From the NCBI GenBank assembly GCA_949752735.1, contig OX457042.1:34523789-34587788 (forward strand): a stretch of DNA of 64,000 nucleotides, in the 5' to 3' direction. Of this stretch, positions 12,400 to 24,300 are shown piece after piece. The DNA comes from Lumbricus terrestris (taxonomy: Eukaryota; Annelida; Clitellata; Crassiclitellata; Lumbricidae). The position numbers and the translations under genes were made by a program. The notes under the pieces are model-generated. The model saw only the letters and a program-made list of their open reading frames with translations, was not told the origin of the DNA and ran no database searches. Each line of letters opens with the position of its first letter. Position 1 is the first letter of the stretch.

Positions 12400-15300
12400 T
12401 ATACATAGGTCTAGAGCATTTGCTACGTCCTGTCCGGCAAAATGATTGGTTTAAAATTGGTGCTCGTGGTTTATAAATCTTGTGCATTAGACGCTGGCGC
12501 GATAGAAGCCGCTAATTATTTCATTATTGCTGAATGCAAAATTATCTCAAGTCAAGGCAACTGCTGCGAGGATATATTATTGTTATTACACAAAAACTTT
12601 CTTATTTAGTATAAATCTGATCATCTCCAAATACAATTTTAAGTTTCATATCGAAAGAGTAACTTACGGCTAGTTTGGCTTTGTCGCGTTCAATGAGGTC
12701 AGCCAATTTGTTGAGTAGGGTACCTCTTGCAGAAGCATCCAACTGTCGCCAGGCAGAATTCCTCTTGAACGCCGCTTTAGCAGCCGCAACTGCTTTGTCA
12801 ACATCAGCCTACAGTCACCACAATAAGTTAATGCGATGTGTCAATTTATTGCATGCATTGTATCACCATTACTTTTACCTCGATTTTCTAGGATAGAATA
12901 CAAGTTTGACGGTTTTCGCCCCATCCTCGAGGATGAACTCCGTCGGGTTATCATGATCAACTTCCTCCATTTGTTATTGTTAACGTTTTAGATGGCATAG
13001 CTCCTTTTTTAGTTTGCATGTTGAATAGGTTCCTTACCGAGGGTCACCTCCCAGCATGTCAAAAACGGGCTATAGTTTTCCCTGCTCTTAAGAAAGCTAC
13101 CTTGACCAGAATGTGTGTCAAAATTATCTCTTACCTCTAACCTTTCGTTTATCTCTAAAACTCTTGAGAGACTTTTCTCAATCCAGTTCCTCCCTTACCT
13201 TGAGCATTCTGGGCTCCTGCCACACAGTCAATCTGGGTTCAGAGGGCATCACTCCACTGAAACTGCCCTGTTATCTCTCCTCTCTGATATCTACTCGGTC
13301 ATCGATAAGTCACATTTAACACTTCTGACGCTCTTTGATGTTTCCTCCGCCTTTGATATGGTTGACCATGCGATCCTGCTACAGTGTCTTCAACTTTCTT
13401 GTGGCCTCTCTGGACACCCTCTTAACTGGTTCAATTCTTACCTTTTAGATCGCTCTCAGATGGACGTCCTTGGTGATTCCAGAACGACCTGGGTTAGAGT
13501 TAGCTTTGGAGTCCCACAGGGTTCAGTCTTTGGCCCAATCTTGTATCTACTTTATACTGCTGACTATCCTTCTTTATTTGCTAAACACTTGGTCACTGGT
13601 CACCTATATGCTGACGATCTCCAGATCTTTGTACATGGTCCTCCTACTGATCAGGTTGCTCTTGTGGGACTGATCGACTCTTTTTCACATGATCTCCATT
13701 CCTGGATGTCGGCCGACCGTCTTTGCCTTAACCCCACTAAGATGCAACTGATCTGGTTTGGTCCTAAACAACAGCTTCTTAAACTTGACCTCTCACTCTT
13801 GTCCTCAATGTACCCTGACTACACTTTCATCGAGTGTCCGTGATTTGGGTGTCACTCTTGTCACTCTTTTGTTCTCTGATCACCTCTCACAGTTGACACG
13901 CTCATGTCATTATCTTCTGAGATGTCTGAGAGCCACCAGAAGATCTGTTTCCTCTTCTGTATTTAAAACCATTGTTCATACTTTTATCTGCTGTCGAATT
14001 GACTACTGCAACTCACTATTTGCTGGTCGCTTATCCTCCCTTCAGTCATTTATCAACTCTGCTCGTCTACCTCGCTACTAACACATTTCTACCTACATGA
14101 CTGATTTCTTCACTGGATTCCTGTTGCCACTCGTATCCAATTCAAAGTACTGCTCTTAGTTCCAAAAACTCGAACTGGACAAGCTCCTAAATACCTTTGT
14201 GACTCGATGCACAAATCCCTCTCTGAAGTCTCTTCTCGCCCTCTCCGGTCTGATGATCTACTTGATCTTTTGGTTCCACGGGCAAGGACTACCATGGCCC
14301 AACACCGCGCCTTTGCCATTGTGGGCCCTTCTATGTGGAATGACATCCCTCCCACTAGTCGTAGTAAGATCTTATTGGGTCAATGGGGTGTCATCTTCAG
14401 CCCTTCGCTGCTTGAAGTCTTCCTTATTTCCTCGGGGCTGTCACGCTGAGACCGCCTCTGAATAGCTAGTCTGTAAGAGGCGCTTTATAAATGCTTATTT
14501 GCAACACAATACAATTATAGAGGTAGCGGCAATGTGGCTAAAAGAATCTTTAGGGTCAAAACACCTACGGAAGGCCCTGACACTGTCGCGAACCCCTGTT
14601 TGGGACCGAAAGTAATCTGCACTTCCGCCCTCGAAGGTGAATCGCCTCGCAGTAGAGTCCTATAGGGTCTATCTCAAGAGTTAGACCGTATTCATCCACC
14701 GGGTCCAAAGTCCGTCCTGCTTCATGAGACCGGTTTCCCTATTATCGCTTTCGCGGTAATTAATGCAAGGCTGGGTGGATAAGCGTTGACTAGTCCTACG
14801 TAGGAGTCCACTAGTTTCTGAAAACCAGGGTACCAGACTATGGCTCGAGTAAACATTCACGGCCGACTGTGTGTCGGCAACTACAGATCTGCTGTAGTCA
14901 GGGTTCGTGTTGGATTCTATCGCGAGTCGAGGTGTAGGGGATGTTTTTAGCCTATTGAGGCGATTCATGTCTTCCCCGACTTGTAATTGCATTTCTCCTA
15001 CTTGAAACTTCATCTCTCCAACCTGAAAGTTCTCTTCTCTCACTTGTGACCTCATTTTCCCTACTTGGGAACGCATGTCTCATTGGAGGACACCTACTTG
15101 TGAATTGACATCGCCTACTCGTGAAGTGACCTCACCTACTTGGGATTTAACTTCACCTAAGCAGTTTAACATGGTTTCCATAATGTAGCTAACCCGAGAA
15201 CGGTTAGACGCTCGCGACCTCCTATCGTCATCTTCGTTAATTAGGACGCTCTATCAAGATCGGTTAATACGTATTCTCATGATGAAGTAAGTTTATTTCT

Positions 15301-18300
15301 TAATTAGGGCCCATACAAGTTTATTTCTTATGTCAAATAAAAGAGAACGCTGAAGGTACAATAATTAAAACAATCGACAATCTAACGCAACTTGGAAAAT
15401 TCTGCAATGTCCTAACTCCGATTAATGGCGGTTAATCTCGGTTTCCCTCATCAATCTAAGTTCAACGTACCTTATTCTCCAAAGAACCAACGCGAGTGAT
15501 GTAATCCACGCAATGCATCAATGACGGCGATATTTGTAATCCAATATTCCCAAGAGATAGGCCTATATATGATATTCCAACGAAATATATCCGATATTCC
15601 CAAGAGACAGATGTGAAACTCCAACGGAATATATCCAATATTCCAAAGAGAAACGGATGCAGAAATTATATGATTCACAATAATATTCGTGTTACGACCG
15701 ATGTCGTTTTCTCTCAATTTAATCCGATATATTCCTTATTTCAGACCGAAATTCACTTCATATTTCTTTCACACCAGTGCTCTTATACCAAATGCGACTA
15801 GTCGCTTCAACGGCACGGGCAAGACTGGCGCTCAGACGCGAGAAAGAAAGAGATTTTCGCGCGAAAACCCAGACAGACCGCGCGAAAGAGACGCGCCTGA
15901 CAACGCCCAGATCAAAGGTATAGGACGGTTCCAACGCGTCGTGTCTGGATTTCCAGACGACCACCAGCTACGTAACGTTAAGGGTATGGGCCACTTTAGC
16001 ACGGAGCCTCGATTTGGACGGACCGGCGCGCGAATTTAGTGCTTACGTCCATCGATATTAATAAACCTGGATTGCGCTTAGTCTATGCTCGCTGCACAAA
16101 AATGTGTGGTCGGCGGACAGAAGCCGAGATCTATTTTTAGATCATGCCGCCATCTTAAAGCTACAAGTGTTCAGATGAGCGCTTGATATCCTGCAGATGT
16201 CAAGCGCTCATGATTAAAACCTTCGGTTACAGAACATTTCCAAATTCATTGCAAACTGACCAACTCTTAGTTGTTGCTTAGTTATCATACTACGACTTGA
16301 ACAAATTATTATAATGTGTTGTCTTCCAGTAGGCTTTTTGCAAGGCTCCAAAAACAGCGACCTGACCATTGCCGACTTCATTTAAGCACCGATATTTCAG
16401 CTGGTCTCTTTGGCACAATTTCTGTGGACGTTGAGAATTTTCTGAATATGCATTCATTCACTCCAGAATTTATATAACGCTTCTTCAAGGGACTGCTCAG
16501 AAGTTTGTATGCGTACTTGTTATAGCGCCCCTTCAAGCTCACTACCCAGAGGCGCTCCCGAGTCCCGACTACAGCGCGGACACTGCATTAGAGTTTCACT
16601 ACGCTTTATCTATTCTGTGGTTTCACGCCAAAGTGCTGAGCAATTACGAGTGAAGGAATTCCCCAAGATCCCTAAGCGGCGACTTGAGGCGGATTCGAAC
16701 CTGCAACCCGTGCTCTAGCATAGTGTTGGGCTCAGTAAAAAATGTATCAGAAAGAGCCCCCGGAAATAGAAATGGCTCCTGTGGGGCCCATTCCAGACAA
16801 CGGCCCACCACGGAAAAGGCTAAATTCTGCATGGCTGCAGTTGGCCTAATTATGGAAGTGGGGTACAAATCTCCACCATGGTGGAAATTTGGTATGGAGG
16901 TTATTTGTATTGACTGCAAGGCCAGGCCATTAAGCCTCATTGTATCGAAGCCCTTCTAAAAACTTAGACATCAAGTGTTTGTGTGTGCACTTGTTATAGC
17001 GCCCCTTCAAGCTCACTACTCGGAGGCGCTCCCGACTACAGCGCGGACACTGCATCGGAGTTTCACGCCGAAGCGCCGAGCAATTGCGAGTGAAGGACTT
17101 GCCCAAGGTCCCTGCGCGGCGAGGTGGATTCGAACCTCCCGGCTTGAAGGCAACGACGCCACCACTACACCACCGCGCCCCACAAGTGTTACCGTCATGG
17201 TACTCCTAAATATAGCAAAGCATCGGCTATAATTCTTCCTACCCCGCAAAGTCCTAACCTGCATATCACAGTGATGGGTGGGGGTGAACAGCTAACAGAA
17301 AATTTCCTAGTGGGCTGACAGTGGCAAAAACCTCTGACTGAAGTGATTGACAGGGTGGACAGGCTCACCGGATACCCTGACAAACAGCTGGCCAACGCAA
17401 AAGGCAGGTGCTGGAAGGATACCCAAGGTCGTAGGTATGGGGGTTAACAATAACACCACCTGGAAAAAAGACCAAGAAACCTCAACATGACTATGTACCT
17501 AAATCAAAAAGTGGGCTCTAAGTCAGATTATCCCTGGGGAAGTCAAAGTCCTCACCACTACTCCTCAGCTGCACTAGGAATGCACCAGAGTGTAAGGTGA
17601 CAGGATGTAGATCCATGGACTTATAGAGGGAAATTAACCCGCATACCTTGCGAATCACGGTTCTTTTCCATTGTAGGGGATATGATCTGCTGGGGAGTGC
17701 CAGGATCACCCAGGTGACTGTTTCCTATATCAGATATCTGGTTATCAGGCATGTAGCAACACACACACACACACACACACACATTGAATCGGCATAGCCA
17801 ATAACTCGTGAATTTATTACAGGAAATAATTAACATACAAAAACATTGGTTACAATTGTTTGGAACCACTCTCTTTGTAAGTAAAAAAGTGCTCCATAAT
17901 TGAAACAACAAATTGCTAATCAAACACTTTAAATATTACAATACACAAATTCACCTATTGCAAACAAGCTACACATAAAGATGCATGTCAACCATAAAAG
18001 GTAAAACATGCCACCGGCCAAAGCCTAAAATCATCACTATTACTTGACGCTACATGACTTCACATTAATGACAAATCTCAACATCAACTAATGTAATTCG
18101 AAAAGCAACTAGCATAATATTACAATATTCGTTTCCTATTTCAAGGACACTTGCACTAATTGGCATATTAGTAACAGAACCTGAAAGTCTGTGCATTCAA
18201 TGATTTCACAAGGTCTGCTAGCCTAGAAACAGTCTTGCACACATTAAGCAATACATAAGCTTAACACACTAATTGTGTTTTTTTACTGAATACTATAAGC

Positions 18301-21300
18301 GTAGCTGACCAAATAATACTTATCTCTCATTGATGCTTAAACAGAACCAGCTTTGCCAGCTGTTTACAAATTAATTATTGGTCCAGTTAATTGGACAGTT
18401 TTCTGCTTGACCAGATAATGCATTCAGATGGTGCAACTGCTAATGCACTTAATTAAATTAAAAACATAATTGTTGTCGGGTTTACTATCAAACATGTGGC
18501 CATTCAGACATTCTAAAGCAATGCAACCCAACTGTAGGAATAATTATTGGAGCCGCAAGAAGTTCAAACTGCACCAAAAATGTTCCTAGTGGTCCTGACT
18601 TAATTTGTAAACAAACGAACAATTATACGTAAAAAGCGAACTGTAGCCGATTTGCACATCAAGTGAGCAATTTTTAACTTAGTGCCATTTCATAAACCCT
18701 CAACCTCCTGTAATCTGCTGAACTGCTCAATATAATTCAAGCACAATCCACAACAGTATCCATTTTCCTTTCCATTGTCCTGGACTAACATTTTTTGGGT
18801 GTCACGACAACTCGTCTAACACCAAGTGGTCTCCGGACAATTCGTCTACGACAACTGGTCTACAGACAACTGATCCAGCGCTTGAAAAATGGAAGCTGGA
18901 TGAAAGTTTTTACAGGTGAAATGGAGATGGGACTGATGAAAAAACGCAAGAGAAATTAAATCTGGATGATGGCTCTTTTACAGGTGAAATAGAAGCTGGA
19001 TTGACGAAAATAACGTATGCGAAATAAAAGCTGGATGAAAGTATTCTGGATCTGAAATAGAAGCTGGACTGATGAAAAAACGCTTAAGTAATGGAAGTTG
19101 GATGAGGGTATTTTTTATATCTGAAATAGAAGCTGGATTGACGAAATTAACGGGAGAGAAATAGAAGCTGGATGAGGGTATTTTTAGATCTGAAGTAGAA
19201 GCTGGATGCATGTCGAAATACATGAATAAAATCATCAATCCAGCTTCCATTTAAGCTAAAAAAAACATTTTCATAAATCCAGCTTCTATTTCATCAATAC
19301 TATTCGTCTGTAGACCAGTTGTCATTAGACCATTGATTGTCCGGAGACGAGTTGTCGGTAGACGAGTTGTCGGTATACCAGTTGTCGTGGAACCCATTTT
19401 TTGAATAGGAGTGATTCTTCTCTGTGGCGGCAATTGTAGACGATGTTGACCGAGGCGGTTCTCTGTGACGGCAATTGTAGACGATGTTGACCGGGGCGGT
19501 TCTCTGTGACGGCAATTGTAGACAATGTTGACAACCTACGGTGTGCTCAACTTGCTGAAATCGCTTCTTTGGGGTTTACGAGACTTCACAACCTAAAACA
19601 ACAAATAGGAACACAGTAAAAATTATAGCTCACAGATCTTTGTTTACTGATCCCGAATGACAACCTGCAATCAGAGGTGAATACAGTGAATTAGGGAGCT
19701 CAGCTGGTGTGACTTACACAAACTACTATTAAGGTCATGAATTAATAATACAGGATGATTATTTTTCATATTCCATAATAGCAGCACAAATGTGGAACAG
19801 CTTTAAAAATAATAAATTGTTTAATTTCATTATCTTCAATTCACCAGCTAGTCTATATTAAAACATTAGATGGCAGATGAGTATGAAACTGTTGCAGGAA
19901 AAATCACTATGGAAATAGACCTTAACAAGATGATGATGTAAAGCAAAGATGTCTTTATTCTTTAATTATGTAATGCCTGCAAAACGAAAAGGGACGAGAG
20001 TTTGCTGGAAAGAACAGAAATGAGAATGCTGCGATGGATGCTTGGAATATCACTGAAAGACATGAAACGAAGTGAGGACATCAGGAAAAAGATCGGTGTG
20101 GCATGCATCACTGACAAAGCACGCGAGACCAGGCTGCGATGGTATGGACACGTAATGAGAAAAGAGGAGGGTAGCTGTGTCAAAAGAATCATGCAAGCGG
20201 AGGTACATGGTCGACGCAGTCGGGGACGACAGAAGAAAAGATGGGAGGACGTGATCCAACAAGACCTGAAGCTGCTCAAATTGAAGAAAGAAGACACCGG
20301 AAGCAGAGACAAGTGGAGGAGAAGGATCCGAGTGGCTGACCCCTCGCCAGAGGGAATAATCCTAGCCTGAAGGGAAAGATGTAATGCCTGCAATTGCACT
20401 GCACTTTACATGTAAAAGTTATGCAGTTATCTTAATTAACATCAAATTTAACTACTAACAGAACAGACAGCCTGCAATACACGACGCCAATAGCAACCTA
20501 CAAAGCATGTCCGCCTAATGTGAGTTCAGACTTGTTACCTCTCCCTCTCCATGCCGGTGCTAACCAATGCGCTACCGGAACCCCGGTTGGCACAGATCCA
20601 GGATGAAGTCTGACTGTTGGTCCAGTTCGATCAAAGCAGCTTGGCAGATCAAACGACCGATTTCTTTGCAAATTTTTCTGTGTCTATATTATGCACCAAT
20701 TGTTTCAGTAGTTCTGGCTGTGAATATGGAAATCTGTTCACACAATTAACATATTCAAAAATGTCAATTCATAAATAGGCATTATTACAAATGTTTATTA
20801 GACATCGATGTAAGTTATTAAGTTAAGGAAAATTTGTAAGTAAGATGTGTATGACGAGAAAACTACAAAGTTCCGTAAAGGTGAAGACGATGCAACAGTT
20901 TGGGATAAGGTTTTCTAACTTTTGATTATTGCGCCTACCTAATAAGTTTACCAAGCGCAGCTTTCTTCAGTTTCGAACTTTCTATTTGTTCGTATTTACT
21001 GCATATGAAGGATAATATCATTATCCCTCATTTATAACTTTTTAAACTGACCGTTTTACATAGATCTCCAGTTAATGACTTACTGAGCGCATTGCATCAT
21101 GGAATTCGTCTGATAGGCCGCAGCTCTCTATTTTATCCAAGTCGATGTAACCATATTATTTTGTATACAGGCACGCAGTCTTCAGGATTACCAAGAAATC
21201 TATTTGCCCTAAACGCAACACGTTACAAATAACGCAGGTGGATTGTTAGGAACAGAGCGGGTTTAGTTTTGTGTTAGTTAACATGCAAAATACAGGTCCC

Positions 21301-24300
21301 GCTATGAGTAGTTGGCCCAAGGGAAAGCATGCGTCCTTGGACGTAAGTCGTATTTATTAACATTTTAATAACGATCACGTTCACTAGACAATAAAAATAT
21401 TCAGTGAACATGTTACTCACCGATAAACGACTGCGTTGCTCCTTTAATTTGTTGCTTACAATAATTTATTGCCGCGCAATAAGGCATTTTGATAAGTTTA
21501 TCGATATCGACACATTTGTAGTTCCAAGATGGCAGGTCGTCGACCTCACTTCCGAGCTCATTAGCGCAATCCAGGTCTAAATATAAATATCGATGCTTAC
21601 GTCAGATTGATTGCTGGGGTCCGGACCCATGCTCTTTCTAGATTTCACGAAGAGGCCCTGCGATATGAATGAATGAATAAAAACATCATATTAGTATTGC
21701 AATTATGCAGAAAGAATTAGGTGGATAAATATCATGATGAGCAAACAACTGACCTTGTCACCTTCCTGGATGTCTGCAATCTTTTCCTCAGTCGCAGGGT
21801 TGATTGTGGGAAAGGTCTTCCCACTCACTGAGTTCACATACTCATTATTGATGAAAATCTGTTCAACAGAATCAATTCGCTAATTATTACTGGAGAATGC
21901 ACAAATGAAATCAAACTGTTTATTACTTCACTAAAACATAAATTATCCATCACAGAAAATGGCACACCTTGCAAGCTTACATGTAGACTTCACGATATCA
22001 ATAGCAATACTAAAGTGCATGGGCGGAGACTTAGGGGGACAGGGGACGGTCCCCCTCAATAAATGTGGTGGGGGACGGCCAATGCCTTTGTTCCCCTATT
22101 AATATGTAATCGGTAAGTGTTAGGCCATCATGTACACACTTTGCGAAGAAACACACGGTGAACAACAAACGACGAGACGAGGTGATGACTAAAAAAAGTG
22201 TCGTCAACTTTTCTGGCAGTGAAAAAAATAGGATCTTCCATCGGCATTTTGGACGGATGACTAGAAAAAGGGCCCTCAGAAATTTTAACCGCCAAAAAGA
22301 TGGAAAATTTTCGTCGGCGTCTCAGTCGTTCGTCCGTTCGTCCGTCCAAAATCTTCGACCGCCTTTTCGTCCCCCGCAAGTCTCCGCCCAAGTCTCCGCC
22401 CATGCTAAAGTGCATGCAAGTCAAAATCCAGATAGCCTAAAACTCGCCCTTAGGCATAGGCGCAAACACCCTATGGGACCCACGAGACGTGGCTCCCCAA
22501 CTTTTGAGAGGCTTGGGACGGCCCCACCAACTTTCTACGAACGGTCTCCTCCAACTTTCGGCGAGAAGCCCGGGACGAGAAATTTTCCGCTGACAAATTT
22601 CATGTTGCAGGTACTTGCAAATATTGCAGAAGATAATAGAACCTAATAGTCCACAGGGGCGGAGACTTAGGGGGGACAGGTGGACGGTCCCCCCAAAGAA
22701 GGTGTTGGGGGACGGCCCATGCATTTGTCCCCCCCCCCAATCGTTGAGCGTCAAGACTAAAAAAAGTCATCAACTTTTTTGGCGGCGAAAATAGAATTTT
22801 TTTCGAGATTTCGCCGATCGTCAGAAATTTTTGGCCGGCAAAAGATGAAAAGTTTTCTGAAACACTCATCCCATTCGTCCATCAAAAAATCTCGCGTCTT
22901 TCCGTCCCCCCAAATCTCCGCCCAGGTCTCCGCCTATGATAGTCCGAACAATTTATTCTCCCCACGAATTGTCTGAATAGCCTTCTGGCTGGCTGTCCGT
23001 TGATGTTCATGCTTAATTTTTTACATCTCTCTGCGAGAAACAGAGAAAGTCTATAGCATAAGGAATATCACCTTCAGAAACTAGTTACCCCTAACACTTT
23101 CGACTGCATCACTCTCTAACATTGAAAGGTGCGTGTGTATACATCCTACATGTAAACGAATAGCTGACCTTATTCATTAGGCCTACAAAGTTGGCCGGGT
23201 ATCTAGTTCGAAACATCTGTAATTAGCGTCATTAGCTTCACAAAGGGAACCACTGTCCGAAGAGTGCTCAACAAGAATGCCTTACGGTCCTTAGTCCTCA
23301 CCTAATCAATAGCAGGCTATTTTATTTTTAAAAATCTGCGACGGTGTCACGGAACAGAGTAGTATCCCCCCTGAAAGCTATCCGGGGGATGAATTAATCT
23401 ATCCCCCCGGATGGAATTATCCGGTCTAGACTATCCGGGGGGATAAACCATTCTATTTCTTTTTCTAAATCCGTATAATTGAAAATTTTATGCTCTAATC
23501 AAAATTTAAAGTGACTCTGATTGTTTTAAGTGTCCTAAGCAATGTTAAGAGAAAGGCAACTCGAATTTATTTAGTGACTCTGACTGTTCTTAAGTGCATG
23601 TTTTAAATGTTCTAAGTGCTCTAAAACCAATGCAAAACAAATTATCTAGTAGGAACAAACGTACCTGTTAGTGTCATTGTTCAAAACAAAGCAGATGAAA
23701 ATTAATTTGCAAAAGTAAATACACGCGGAAGTGACTTTTTCGAGTTTTCTTCATTCGGGGGGATACAATTAATACGAGTGGATACTCTATTTCGTGACAA
23801 ACTGACAACGGCGACAACCTTACTATCAATTTCAATAGGTCACCTCAGGGTCATGGAGTTATTCAGCATGCTGAAGAAAATAATTATTCAAGTAATACTA
23901 TAATACATTAAGAATTCCAAAGAAATTTTGGCAGGTCAAGAAATGTAAAATGGGCTGCCGCCACCTATGGTATAGCACCGCCACTTAAAAATAACTGTGT
24001 GAGTAGCCCACAAGCTGGAAATGTAAATATTTAGGATGTTTGCACTTTTGTCGCTAGGTAGTTAATTTTGCTATCCTTTTGTCCCCAATTGGGTAAATGT
24101 TGATCTATGATTCGTGATGTACATGTATGCACCTATGACCTTGGAGCAGAAGGTTTTGTTTCTCCCCTGCAAAATTTTCTGTTGGCACCTAAAATTAAGA
24201 TATAAGTTAGCGTACAACATGGCAATGACAAATCTGCATTAGGCTACTACACTGGACCAAAATCAGAATAAAACTGTTTGTAATAGTTACTAAACTTTTC

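Larger units (their letters stand above)
16050..21594. mobile_element. Candidate Mutator-like insertion with 9-bp target duplication, intron 2 of gene A
   Basis: The left end CATCGATATTAATAAACC and right end GGTCTAAATATAAATATCGAT are inverted partners. Both continue into CCTGGATTGCGCT and weaker similarity (CCATCTT, CTACAA) to about 130 bp. GCTTACGTC flanks it exactly (16041-16049, 21595-21603). Long terminal repeats with a 9-bp duplication are typical of Mutator-like elements. No transposase was found. The inside holds two SINEs, a fold-back element, an RTE piece and otherwise unrecognised AT-rich DNA (17190-18790, 20400-21480). Confidence 0.55.

Noticed and set aside
12998..12999. Gene B LINE and pogo-like element as one composite insertion
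   Set aside because: Gene A has the LINE but not the pogo-like element, so they arrived separately.
16981..17184. Functional tRNA gene
   Set aside because: A and B boxes are present but the sequence continues into a LINE-like tail and recurs many times; it is a SINE.
22158..22646. 162-codon plus-strand frame
   Set aside because: It crosses a MITE, its border and the start of another MITE. The apparent protein is chance.
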